Shown here one piece after another: positions 6,517 to 14,223 of a DNA stretch of 28,988 bases. Origin of the DNA: DATBSK01 sp040902705 (lineage in GTDB: Bacteria; Actinomycetota; Acidimicrobiia; IMCC26256; PALSA-555); contig JBBDWT010000099.1 of the NCBI GenBank assembly GCA_040902705.1, forward strand, positions 1 through 28,988, read 5' to 3'. The position numbers and the translations under genes are program-made. The stretch's first letter is position 1. Each line of letters opens with the position of its first letter. Below the pieces are notes generated by a model. It did no database searches. It was given only the letters and a program-made list of their open reading frames with translations, and was not told where the DNA came from.

Positions 6517-7569
6517 ATGACGATCCGACACCGCCTCCGCCGTGCCTCGACCGTGGTCATTGCCGCTGCCCTGGTGGTGGGGGCCATCTCGGTCGTCGGT
6601 GCACCGCTCGCAGGTGCGCAAGGCACCGGCGACAAGCGCAAGCAGGCCGAGGAGCTCCAGAACCAGATCGAGGCCAGCGACGTCGAGCTGAGCTCGCTCG
6701 CCGAGAAGCTCCACGACGCCGAGTCCCGTCGTGACACGGCGCAGGTGACGGTGAAGGACGCCCAGGCGCAGATCGCCGCGGCCGAGGCCGAGGTCGAGCG
6801 CATCCTCGGGCTCGTGCAGCAGAACCTCGCATCGCTCTACCGCCGCACGCTCCGCGGCTCCTCGGTCAACGAGATCGACTTCGGGAGCGCCACCGACCTG
6901 CTGAAGCGAGCCCAGTACTCGCAGGCGCAGAACGACCGCGACGACGCGCTGCTCGACGAGCTGGCCGCCGCGCAGGACGACCTCGAGGCCGACCGCGACG
7001 ACGCCGCACGAGCGCGCGACGCCGCGCAGGCGGAGAGCGAGCAGATCGCCACCGCGAAGACGGCGATGGAGACGGCCCGCGGGGAGCAGCAGGCGCTCCT
7101 CGACCAGATCACCGGTGAGCTCGCCGCGGCCGTGGCCGCCGAGCAGGCCCGCCGGGAGGAATCGACCAAGGTCAAGTTCTCGGCCGGTCCGGTGAGCTAC
7201 CCCGACGTGGGTTCGCCGAACGGCAGCGCGTCGCAGGCCATCGCGTTCGCTCGGGGCGTGATCGGCTCTCCGTACTCGACCAACCCCCGATTCGGCCCGT
7301 CGTACGACTGCTCGGGGCTCGTGTCCTCGGCGTGGCGTGCGGCCGGCGTGAGTGTCGGCGGGTCGTCGGGATCGATGTACGCCAGCCTTCCGCACGTGCC
7401 GATGGACGCCATTCAGCCCGGCGACCTGATCTTCTGGGGTGAGGGCGGAGGCAGCCACGTGGCGCTGTACGTGGGTGGCGGCACGATCATCGACGCCTCC
7501 AGCAGCCAGAACGCGGTGACCCAGCGGGGCATCTGGGGCAGCCCGGTGGGAGCAGCCCGGATCACCTGA
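6517..7569 (+). CDS. Secreted NlpC/P60 peptidoglycan endopeptidase with coiled-coil domain (RipA-like)
   Basis: A 350-residue protein. Residues 1-34 form a signal peptide ending in AGAQG. Residues about 37-215 form a long charged coiled coil of the type that holds RipA-like enzymes inactive or docks them to FtsEX-like partners. Residues about 236-350 are the NlpC/P60 domain with Cys265 (YDCSGLV), His314 (GSHVALYVG) and, at the third catalytic position, Asp326 (TIIDAS). RipA-type enzymes cut the D-Glu to meso-diaminopimelate bond of peptidoglycan stem peptides during cell separation. The following gene is a paralogue with the same architecture. The third catalytic residue differs from the His of the paralogue. 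A strong hairpin terminator follows the gene. Confidence 0.85.
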   Translation: MTIRHRLRRASTVVIAAALVVGAISVVGAPLAGAQGTGDKRKQAEELQNQIEASDVELSSLAEKLHDAESRRDTAQVTVKDAQAQIAAAEAEVERILGLVQQNLASLYRRTLRGSSVNEIDFGSATDLLKRAQYSQAQNDRDDALLDELAAAQDDLEADRDDAARARDAAQAESEQIATAKTAMETARGEQQALLDQITGELAAAVAAEQARREESTKVKFSAGPVSYPDVGSPNGSASQAIAFARGVIGSPYSTNPRFGPSYDCSGLVSSAWRAAGVSVGGSSGSMYASLPHVPMDAIQPGDLIFWGEGGGSHVALYVGGGTIIDASSSQNAVTQRGIWGSPVGAARIT

Positions 7570-7587
7570 CCCGGCTCGGCTCCACCC

Positions 7588-7612
7588 GCCCGGGGCCGTC
7601 GTGGCTCCGGGC
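7588..7612 (+). terminator. Intrinsic-type hairpin after the first NlpC/P60 gene
   Basis: A 10-pair stem (7588-7597 with 7603-7612, including one G-U) closes a 5-base loop GTCGT, 18 bases after the stop codon. There is no T-tract, as is common in high-GC actinobacteria. The hairpin separates the two paralogous genes into different transcription units. Confidence 0.6.
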
Positions 7613-7623
7613 GCTGCTCGACC

Positions 7624-7643
7624 CCTGATCCACCCTGATCCAC
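7624..7643 (+). repeat. Tandem 10-base direct repeat upstream of the second NlpC/P60 promoter
   Basis: CCTGATCCAC occurs twice head to tail, ending 3 bases before the -35 box. This could be a tandem activator or repressor site. The same CACCCTGATCC string occurs again upstream of the citrate synthase gene near 19056. Confidence 0.35.
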
Positions 7644-7646
7644 CCA

Positions 7647-7675
7647 TTGCTCCGAACAGGCCTGTCCTCTAGCCT
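7647..7675 (+). promoter_or_regulatory. Promoter of the second NlpC/P60 gene (TTGCTC-17-TAGCCT)
   Basis: A -35-like TTGCTC at 7647-7652 and a -10 TAGCCT at 7670-7675 are separated by exactly 17 bases. The expected start point at about 7682-7686 coincides with GTG 7686, predicting a leaderless or nearly leaderless mRNA. Confidence 0.6.
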
Positions 7676-7685
7676 GGATGCTCCC

Positions 7686-8822
7686 GTGAGCCACTTCCGC
7701 CACACCACGATCATCCTCCTCATCAGCCTCACCGTCCTCGGCGCGGCCGCACTGGGATCGGGCGCGGGCGCGACCCCGATCGACGACAAGCAAGCCCAGG
7801 CGGCCGCGATCCAGGACGAGATCGACTCGAGCGGCCAGAGGATCAGCGCCCTCGCCGAGGAGTTCAACGGCGCGCAGCTGCGCCTCGAGGAGTCCCAGAG
7901 GGCGATCGCCGACACCCAGGCCCGGATCGACGCGGCCCGCGCCGAGGTCACCCGGATCAAGCACCTCCTCGAGCTCCGAGCGGCATCGGTCTACCGGCGA
8001 GCCGTGCGCGGGGAATCGCTCGACAGCATCGACTACGCCGACGCCCGCGACCTGCTGACCCGTCGCCACTACGCGTCGAAGCAGGCGCGGAGCGACGACG
8101 CGCTCCTCGACCAGCTCGCGACCGCCCAGCGCGACCTCGCGGCGCAGAAGTCCGCGGCCGAAGCGGCACAATCGGACGCCGCCGCGGAGCAGCAGCGCAT
8201 CGAGGACGCGCGCGCGGACCTCGAGGGGGCGAACGCCGAGCAGTCCCGCATCCTCGAGCAGGTCAACGGCGAGCTCGAAGCGCTCGTCCAGGAAGAGGCG
8301 CGTCGACGCGAGGCCGAAGAGGCGAGCCTCGCGCGCGCGCGGTACGGCGGCGGTGGCGGCGCAGGTGGCGGCGGCGCGGCTGGTGGCGGCGGTGGCGGTG
8401 GCGGTGGCGGTGGCGGTGGCGGTGGCGGTGGCGGCAACCCCGAACGCTTCCCCGACCTGCCGGCTCCCGGACCGGCGTCGGCCGCGGCGATCGAGTTCGC
8501 GCGCGCGCAGCTCGGCAAGCCGTACGTGTACGCGGCCGCGGGCCCGGACGCGTACGACTGCTCGGGGCTGACGATGGCCGCGTACGCGTCGGCCGGCATC
8601 TTCTTCCCGCACTACTCCGGCGCGCAGTACTCGGCGCTGCCCCACGTGCCGCTCGACTCGATGCGTCCCGGCGACCTGGTGTTCTGGGGTCCGGGCGGCA
8701 GCGCGCACGTCGGGCTCTACATCGGCAACGGGATGATGATCCACGCGCCCCACACCGGCGATGTGGTCAAGATCGCATCGGTGTACGGCAAACCCGTCGG
8801 CGCCGCCCGCCCCGGCGTCTAG
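7686..8822 (+). CDS. Secreted NlpC/P60 peptidoglycan endopeptidase with coiled coil and poly-glycine linker
   Basis: A 378-residue paralogue of the preceding gene. A signal peptide spans residues 1-29, a coiled coil about 33-218, an uninterrupted Gly/Ala linker (27 Gly, 3 Ala) 221-250, and the NlpC/P60 domain about 263-378. The catalytic residues are Cys292 (YDCSGLT), His341 (SAHVGLYIG) and His353 (MMIHAPH), a standard Cys-His-His set. The segment FFPHYSGAQY closely follows the RipA family. The start is set at GTG 7686 rather than the TTG at 7647, because 7647 lies inside the -35 box. The long glycine linker is absent from the first paralogue and would give the catalytic domain free reach from the coiled coil. 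Confidence 0.85.
   Translation: MSHFRHTTIILLISLTVLGAAALGSGAGATPIDDKQAQAAAIQDEIDSSGQRISALAEEFNGAQLRLEESQRAIADTQARIDAARAEVTRIKHLLELRAASVYRRAVRGESLDSIDYADARDLLTRRHYASKQARSDDALLDQLATAQRDLAAQKSAAEAAQSDAAAEQQRIEDARADLEGANAEQSRILEQVNGELEALVQEEARRREAEEASLARARYGGGGGAGGGGAAGGGGGGGGGGGGGGGGGGNPERFPDLPAPGPASAAAIEFARAQLGKPYVYAAAGPDAYDCSGLTMAAYASAGIFFPHYSGAQYSALPHVPLDSMRPGDLVFWGPGGSAHVGLYIGNGMMIHAPHTGDVVKIASVYGKPVGAARPGV
8391..8432 (+). repeat. Hexanucleotide microsatellite (GGTGGC)x7 inside the NlpC/P60 gene
   Basis: Seven perfect tandem copies of GGTGGC, within a wider glycine-coding tract (about 8346-8435). Each unit encodes Gly-Gly, so gain or loss of units changes linker length without shifting the frame. 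Confidence 0.9.
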
Positions 8823-8840
8823 CGCCAGTGAACACGGGCA

Positions 8841-8877
8841 TGCGTCGCCCACCGCCCGCACGACGGTGGGTGACGCA
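8841..8877. repeat. Hairpin repeat, copy C, between convergent genes (likely bidirectional terminator)
   Basis: 14-base arms 8841-8854 and 8864-8877 pair with one G-T mismatch around a 9-base loop, CCCGCACGA. The outer stem TGCGTC/GACGCA and the loop match copies A and B. It lies between the stop codons at 8822 and 8889. Confidence 0.7.
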
Positions 8878-8888
8878 ACCGTGGTGGG

Positions 8889-9905
8889 TCAGGGGATGAC
8901 GAGCATCCCGAGCTCGGCCTCGAGCTGCTGACGGGGCTTGGCGCCGAGCGCGGAGCGCTCGAGGTTGCCGGCCCGGAACAGCCCGATCATCGGAATGCTC
9001 TGCACCTCGTACGTCTGGGCGAGCGTGGGCTCCTCGTCGATGTTGACCTTGACGACCTTGTACGAGCCCTCACGCATCGCCGCGATCTGCTCGACGACCG
9101 GGGAGACCTGCCGGCACGGACCGCACCACGGCGCCCAGAAGTCGACGATCACCGGCACGTCGGAGCGGAGCACCTCCTGCTCGAAGGTCGCCGTCGTGAC
9201 GGGGCTCACGAGGGGCGTCTCGACCTCCGCCTCGTCGGGGACGGGCTCGCGCGGCCGCTCCCCTGCGCTCACCGACAACAGCCACTGGTGCGCGTCCTGC
9301 ACGCTCTCGAGCGCGACCTGGTGCGCCATCGGGTACGACCGGAACGTGACCGGCGCGTCGTGCGCTTCCAGCGTCTTCGCCAGCTCACGGCCGCGCTCGA
9401 TCGGGATGAGCGGGTCGTCGGTGCCGTGCTCGACGAGCGCGGGGATCGACGGCGCCGCGTCCCAGTCGTACGTCAGGCCATCGACCTCGGGCAGGTACGC
9501 GCTCATCGCGATCACGCCCGCGGGGTGCGGCCGATCGCTCGCCCGGTACGCGAGCGCGACGGCCAGCGCGGCTCCCTGCGAGAAGCCCGCGACGATCGCC
9601 TCGCTGCGTGGCTTGTCGTGCTCCGTGCACACCTCGTCGAGGAGGTCGTCGAGCTGCTGGAGCGAGTCGAGCAGCGCGACGTCGGTGGCGCCGTCACCCG
9701 CGCCCTGCACCCCGGCGATGTCGTACCAGGCGAACCCCGGCGGGGCCGCGATCGGCCCGCGGGGCAGCACGGTGAGGAAGCGGCCCTCGGGATCGAGGTA
9801 CGGGAGGAGCCCGCCGAGGTCGCGCTCGTCGGCCCCGTAGCCGTGGACGAGCAGCAGCACCCGGGCGGCCTGCGGCGTGCCGACGACGTTGTGGATCAGC
9901 GACAT
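8889..9905 (-). CDS. Carboxylesterase/phospholipase-thioredoxin fusion protein
   Basis: A 338-residue two-domain protein. Residues 1-213 are an alpha/beta hydrolase of the carboxylesterase/phospholipase family: HGYGADERD at 21-29 (oxyanion region), GFSQGA with nucleophile Ser109, Asp163/164 in GTDDPLIP, and His195 in MAHQV. A Pro/Glu-rich linker (about 214-232) leads to a complete thioredoxin domain (about 235-338) with WCGPC (Cys261, Cys264) and cis-Pro305 in SIPM. Both active sites look intact. No signal peptide is visible, so it is probably cytoplasmic. A GGAG about 7 bases before ATG 9905 serves as ribosome binding site. The fusion could couple ester hydrolysis to thiol redox state, for example removing acyl groups from cysteines, but that is inference. 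Confidence 0.85.
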   Translation of the reverse strand: MSLIHNVVGTPQAARVLLLVHGYGADERDLGGLLPYLDPEGRFLTVLPRGPIAAPPGFAWYDIAGVQGAGDGATDVALLDSLQQLDDLLDEVCTEHDKPRSEAIVAGFSQGAALAVALAYRASDRPHPAGVIAMSAYLPEVDGLTYDWDAAPSIPALVEHGTDDPLIPIERGRELAKTLEAHDAPVTFRSYPMAHQVALESVQDAHQWLLSVSAGERPREPVPDEAEVETPLVSPVTTATFEQEVLRSDVPVIVDFWAPWCGPCRQVSPVVEQIAAMREGSYKVVKVNIDEEPTLAQTYEVQSIPMIGLFRAGNLERSALGAKPRQQLEAELGMLVIP

Positions 9906-9972
9906 GCATCTGCTCCGGCTGAGAGGGAGAAATCGCCCGATCGAGCGACCACGATGATGTCACGCTCACGGG

Positions 9973-10521
9973 ATGGCGCTCGACGTCCCCGCGCTCGGTG
10001 ACGACGCCGTCGTGCTCCGGCCGCCGACGGAGGACGACGTCGACGCGATCACGACCGCGTGCCAGGACCCCGACATCTCGCGCTTCACGCGTGTCCCGTC
10101 GCCGTACAGCCGGGCCGACGCGGAGGGGTTCGTCGCGAGCGTCCGGGCCGGGTGGGACGACGAGACCGCCCCGAGCCTCGCGATCTTCGACGCCGACGAC
10201 GCGCGCCTGGTCGGGATGATCGGGGTCATGCGCCTCGACACCGTCCGCACCGTCGCGGAGATCGGCTACTGGGTCGCCCGACCCGATCGGGGACGCGGCG
10301 TCGCGACCCGCGCGCTGCGCCTCGCCTCGCGCTGGGCGGTGCTCGAGGTCGGCGTGCGGCGGCTCGAGCTGATGGCCAGCGTCGAGAACGTCGCATCGCA
10401 GCACGTCGCCACGGCTTCGGGCTTCACCCGCGAGGGAGTGCTGCGGTCGTACACCACGCTGAGCCGCCGTGCCGCCGACGTCGTGATGTTCTCGCTGCTC
10501 CCGTCGGACCTGGAGGCGTGA
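9973..10521 (+). CDS. GNAT family N-acetyltransferase (RimJ/RimL-like)
   Basis: A 182-residue GNAT protein. The N-terminal VVLRPPTEDD is typical of RimJ/RimL-like acetyltransferases, which modify protein N-termini or small amines. The acetyl-CoA pyrophosphate loop is RPDRGRGVA at residues 103-111, preceded by IGYWV on strand 4. A C-terminal A-S-Q-H-V-A-T-A-S-G-F segment corresponds to the S-x-x-x-x-x-x-x-G-F region of the family. The substrate is unknown. It is divergent from the esterase-thioredoxin gene across 67 bases, and the LLM oxidoreductase gene begins 12 bases after it, so the two may be cotranscribed. Confidence 0.8.
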   Translation: MALDVPALGDDAVVLRPPTEDDVDAITTACQDPDISRFTRVPSPYSRADAEGFVASVRAGWDDETAPSLAIFDADDARLVGMIGVMRLDTVRTVAEIGYWVARPDRGRGVATRALRLASRWAVLEVGVRRLELMASVENVASQHVATASGFTREGVLRSYTTLSRRAADVVMFSLLPSDLEA

Positions 10522-10533
10522 CAGGCTGGCGGC

Positions 10534-11574
10534 ATGCGACTCGGGATCAACTTCGGATACCAGGACTGGGGGCGCGGCCTCGCGGGCGCGACCGATCTCG
10601 CGCAGGAGGCCGACCGCCTCGGGTACCACTCCGGCTGGACCGCCGAGGCGTACGGCACCGATGCGGTGACGCCCCTCACGTGGCTCATGGCCAAGACCGA
10701 GCGCATGAGCTTCGGCACCGCGATCATGCAGATGCCGGCGCGCAGCCCGGCGATGACCGCGATGACGGCGGCCACGCTCGACCTGATGAGCAACGGGCGC
10801 TTCCTGCTGGGCCTCGGCGCATCCGGGCCCCAGGTCGCCGAGGGCTGGCACGGCGATCGCTACGGCAAGCCCTTGGGCAAGACGCGGGAGTACGTCGACA
10901 TCGTGCGCACGATCCTCCGGCGCGAGGGGCCGCTGGAGCATCACGGTGACCACTACGACATCCCGTACTCGGGTGCCGACGCGAGCGGGCTGGGCAAGCC
11001 CCTGAAGATCATCGTGCACCCGCTGCGCGCGGACATCCCGATCTACCTCGCCGCGATCGGTCCCAAGAACGTCGAGCTCTCCGCCGAGATCGCCGACGGG
11101 TGGCTCCCGATCTTCTTCTCGCCGACGCGACTCCGCGAGACGTACGGCGACGCCCTCGATGCCGGTTTCGCCCGCGCCGGGGGCGGGAAGAGCCTCGCGT
11201 CCTTCGACATCGCCCCCACCGTGACCGTCATCGTCGGCGACGACCTCGACGGGCTCCGCGGCATGATCAAGCCGATGGTCGCGCTCTACGTCGGCGGCAT
11301 GGGCGCTCGCGGGAAGAACTTCTACAACGACCTCGCGTGCCGCTACGGCTACGAGGCGGCCGCGAAGGAGATCCAGGACCTCTACCTCGACGGCAAGAAG
11401 GCCGAGGCGATCGCGGCGGTCCCCGACGAGATGGTCGACGAGGTCTCGCTCCTGGGCCCGCGCGAGCGCATCGCCGACCGCCTCGACGCCTGGAAGGAGT
11501 CGGGCATCACCACCATGGTCATGGGCGCGGCCCAGCCCGAGGCCCTCCAGCTCATGGCCGAGCTCGTGCTCTGA
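10534..11574 (+). CDS. LLM-class flavin/F420-dependent oxidoreductase
   Basis: A 346-residue TIM-barrel protein of the luciferase-like monooxygenase class, in the size range of actinobacterial F420-dependent members. Diagnostic segments are MRLGINFGYQ at the N-terminus, EADRLGYHSGWTAEAYGTD near residues 25-45, FGTAIMQMPARSP around 61-73, and the GRFLLGLGASGPQVAEGWHG region around 89-110. The C-terminal ERIADRLDAWKESGITTMV is also typical. Whether it uses F420H2 or FMNH2 cannot be decided without alignment; the overall pattern favours F420. The substrate is unknown. The last 23 bases overlap the 3' end of the convergent secreted-protein gene. Confidence 0.85.
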   Translation: MRLGINFGYQDWGRGLAGATDLAQEADRLGYHSGWTAEAYGTDAVTPLTWLMAKTERMSFGTAIMQMPARSPAMTAMTAATLDLMSNGRFLLGLGASGPQVAEGWHGDRYGKPLGKTREYVDIVRTILRREGPLEHHGDHYDIPYSGADASGLGKPLKIIVHPLRADIPIYLAAIGPKNVELSAEIADGWLPIFFSPTRLRETYGDALDAGFARAGGGKSLASFDIAPTVTVIVGDDLDGLRGMIKPMVALYVGGMGARGKNFYNDLACRYGYEAAAKEIQDLYLDGKKAEAIAAVPDEMVDEVSLLGPRERIADRLDAWKESGITTMVMGAAQPEALQLMAELVL

Positions 11575-12643
11575 GCCGAGGCCCAACCCCATCCGACCGT
11601 GCGTCGTCACGGAGCGGGCAGAAGGTGCCGCCGAACGCGAGCAGGGAGCAGAACGTGGCGCGCGACACGAGCCACCGGCCGTCGCGCAGCACCGCGGTGC
11701 CGATCCCACCCGGGAGCGCGAGTCCCATCGGGTCGTCGGCTCCCAGCTGGAACTGCACCGCCGCCTCGTCCGCATCGACGAAGCGCACCTCGTCGACGTG
11801 CGCCCGGACCTTCGCGGCGAGCTCCGGGAACTTGTCGGCCGCGATCTGCGTGACCTCACGCAGCGACTCGCCGTCCTCGACGTAGCCCGAACCTTCGCCA
11901 CCCGTGGTCCCGGCACCGCCGTACGCCTTGTCGAACGCGTCGACGATCGCGGCGCGCGCGCCCTCGGGGTCGGCCGGTTCGCGTCCCGTCGTCTCCGGGA
12001 ACTGCTGGGGGAGGTTCGGGGTCGAGCACTCCTCCGGTGGCCCCGGCCACGGCGTGTTGTTCCTCACGAGGAGCGTGGCGGGCTTCGCGCCGTCACCGCG
12101 ACGCGCCGTCACCCTGATCTGCGGCTGCTGGCCCTCCCCGAGCGTCGCGTGGTCCAGTGGGCTCGCGAGCAGCGCAAATCCGTGCGACGGGCGCACGGAG
12201 TCCGTGCGGCCGTCGAGGAACCTCGCCTCGACCGACTCGACGCCCGGCGCGGTGCGCACGACCACCCAGCCGACGGGTTTCGAGACGATCGCGCCGAACG
12301 AGCCGGCGGAGGCGAAGACCAGCGGCTCGCCCTGACGCCGGTAGACCTCGAAGAAGCCCTCGCCGACGGCCGTACGGGTCGACAGCGCGACGTAGCCCAT
12401 CCGAATCGGTTGGCACCGCTTCGGGAGGCACCCCGGGCCGTCGCACACACCAGGGCTGCCGAAGTACGCGCTGAGGTCGCCCTTCCCCGTGAAGGCCCGC
12501 ATCGTGATCCCGCTGGTCTCCCGGAACACGATCTCGCGGCGATCGTCGAGCGTCGGAACCCCCTTGCCGAGGGCCGGGACGGCCGTCAGCAGGACGGCGA
12601 CGAGCACGGTGACGAACGGGGCGACGCATCGACTCGGGCGCAT
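11552..12643 (-). CDS. Secreted hypothetical protein
   Basis: A 363-residue protein with a clear Sec signal peptide: basic MRPSR, a hydrophobic core at about 7-22, and an AlA-type cleavage site near residues 24-26. The mature part has cysteine clusters (VCDGPGCLPKRC in the N-terminal third, EECS mid-protein, FCSLLAFGGTFC at the end) that could form disulfides outside the cell. I recognise no catalytic motif. The ATG at 12643 is chosen because the signal peptide begins there; in-frame upstream residues are low-complexity. It is probably the last gene of the minus-strand operon starting with phoD. Its 3' end overlaps the convergent LLM gene by 23 bases. Confidence 0.7.
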   Translation of the reverse strand: MRPSRCVAPFVTVLVAVLLTAVPALGKGVPTLDDRREIVFRETSGITMRAFTGKGDLSAYFGSPGVCDGPGCLPKRCQPIRMGYVALSTRTAVGEGFFEVYRRQGEPLVFASAGSFGAIVSKPVGWVVVRTAPGVESVEARFLDGRTDSVRPSHGFALLASPLDHATLGEGQQPQIRVTARRGDGAKPATLLVRNNTPWPGPPEECSTPNLPQQFPETTGREPADPEGARAAIVDAFDKAYGGAGTTGGEGSGYVEDGESLREVTQIAADKFPELAAKVRAHVDEVRFVDADEAAVQFQLGADDPMGLALPGGIGTAVLRDGRWLVSRATFCSLLAFGGTFCPLRDDARSDGVGPRLRARARP

Positions 12644-12690
12644 GCCCACTCGACGCCGCAGGGTCTCTCGGGGTTGCCCCGTCGCCCGGC

Positions 12691-13509
12691 TCAGAACAGG
12701 AAGTTCATCTGCTCCACAACCCGCCGGCCGAGCTCGTCGTCTCCCTCGATCCGCACTCGGCCGGCGCCGAGCTCCGCGGGCGCGTCGACCCGGCCGCACC
12801 CGAGACGCGCGAACGTCTCCGTGTCACTCGAGATCCGCACCGTGGGGTCGTCGGGCGTCTCGTCGAGGCGCTTGGCCCGACCGCCGTCGACGCGGATCGC
12901 GACGACGCGCGCGAGCGGGCCGTCGAGGTCGAACACGACGGTCGATCCCTCGGGAGCGGCAGCCTTCTTGCCGACGACGAACGGCATCGACCCGACGACC
13001 CGCTCGAGCGCGGCCGCGGCGACCGCCGAGTCGAGATCTCCGGGACGGTCGACCGCGCGCCGCATGTCCTGCTCGTGCACCCACGAGTCGAACGCCCGGA
13101 ACGGCAACAGATCGCGGACCGTCCCCGGCCCGACGGGCGTCCAGCTCTCCGCGGAGAACGCGGCTTCGTCGTAGGCGCGCAGCACGTCGACCCGCTCTCG
13201 GGTGATCTCGCGGAACTCCGCGAGCGCGTCCGCGCCGCTCATGGCGCGACGCGAGTCGACGACCACCTCGTTGCGAACGCCGATCTCGTTCCTCACGTGC
13301 GGGAGATCGCCCGCGACCTCGTGCTCGACGGGCGCGCGCCCCAGCAGGCTCGCCTCCATCCCGGAGATGTGCGTGAGGTTGTCCTGCACGCTCCACCCCG
13401 GCACCTCGGTCGCTCGCTTCCACTCGTCCTCGCTCAGCTCGCCGCCGAGCTCGGAGATCGAGCCCCACACCTCGTCGAGGCGGTCCACCAGGTCCGCATC
13501 CGTCGTCAT
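12691..13509 (-). CDS. Maleylpyruvate isomerase family, mycothiol-dependent protein (DinB/MDMPI-like)
   Basis: A 272-residue protein with the N-terminal four-helix MDMPI metal-binding domain: WSVQDNLTHISGMEASLLG around residues 39-57 with His47, and a second site DSWVHEQDMRRA at 141-152 with His145. The C-terminal part (about 180-272) is the SCP2-like/MDMPI C-terminal domain. Characterised relatives use mycothiol as cofactor or bind divalent metal for thiol transfer. Mycothiol occurs only in actinobacteria, so the gene supports the taxonomic placement. The reaction here is unknown. The ATG immediately follows the TAG of the coaA gene (TAGATG), so the two are translationally coupled. Confidence 0.8.
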   Translation of the reverse strand: MTTDADLVDRLDEVWGSISELGGELSEDEWKRATEVPGWSVQDNLTHISGMEASLLGRAPVEHEVAGDLPHVRNEIGVRNEVVVDSRRAMSGADALAEFREITRERVDVLRAYDEAAFSAESWTPVGPGTVRDLLPFRAFDSWVHEQDMRRAVDRPGDLDSAVAAAALERVVGSMPFVVGKKAAAPEGSTVVFDLDGPLARVVAIRVDGGRAKRLDETPDDPTVRISSDTETFARLGCGRVDAPAELGAGRVRIEGDDELGRRVVEQMNFLF

Positions 13510-14223
13510 CTATGCATCGTCGCGCACCTCGACCACGCGGTGATCCGGGCCCTTGACGACGACCAGGTCGGCGAGCGCCCGCGTGGGGGCGATGTGGTCG
13601 CGGAGGTTCACGAGGTTGATGCCTCGCCACGTCGACCGCGCGAGCGCCTCCACCTCGTCGCCGCCGAGTCCGGTCATGGACGCGTAGAACGAGGCCGGGT
13701 CGTGACGGGCCTCCTCCACGAGCTCGTGGAACCGCGTGACGTACCAGCGCTCGAGGTCGTCGGCGGCGGCATCGAGGTACACCGCGAGATCGAGCAGGTC
13801 GGCGGCCGCACCGATCGCGTTGATGCCTTCGAGCACGAGCACCTCGAGCGGTGGGAGCATCCGTCCGGGACCGGGCTCCACGTCGTAGAGCTGGTGCGAG
13901 TACACCGGCACCCGCTCGCCGCCGGTGCCGGCGCCGGCACGCACCTCGGTCAAGGTGGAGCGGACTGCCGCGACGTCGTAGGTCTCCGGGAACCCCTTGC
14001 GGGCCGCGAGGCCCCGCTCGACCAGGGACGCGTTCGGGAACAGGAAGCCGTCGGTCGACACGATGTCGGCACGCAGCCCGCGCGCGAGCAACGCGTCATC
14101 CACCTCGGCGGCGAAGGTCGACTTCCCGGCCGCGACCGCGCCGGCGATCCCGATGACCACCGGACGCTGCAGCTCGTGGTGCTGCGCGGCGGCGCGTGCG
14201 GCGACGAGGTCAGCGGCGTTCAC
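13510..14223 (-). CDS. coaA: Type I pantothenate kinase, short form
   Basis: A 237-residue P-loop kinase. Walker A GAVAAGKS lies at residues 28-35. Family segments STDGFLFPN (56-64), GFPETYD (77-83), PVYSHQLYD (106-114), LVLEGINAI, and WYVTRF all match type I pantothenate kinase. This enzyme phosphorylates pantothenate in the first step of CoA synthesis. The family is normally about 310-320 residues; here roughly 75 N-terminal residues are absent, so it resembles PanK/uridine kinase-like short forms and may have altered regulation by CoA. The GTG start at 14223 overlaps the 3' end of the SnoaL-like gene by 14 bases; an in-frame ATG at 14247 is an alternative. Confidence 0.75.
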   Translation of the reverse strand: MNAADLVAARAAAQHHELQRPVVIGIAGAVAAGKSTFAAEVDDALLARGLRADIVSTDGFLFPNASLVERGLAARKGFPETYDVAAVRSTLTEVRAGAGTGGERVPVYSHQLYDVEPGPGRMLPPLEVLVLEGINAIGAAADLLDLAVYLDAAADDLERWYVTRFHELVEEARHDPASFYASMTGLGGDEVEALARSTWRGINLVNLRDHIAPTRALADLVVVKGPDHRVVEVRDDA

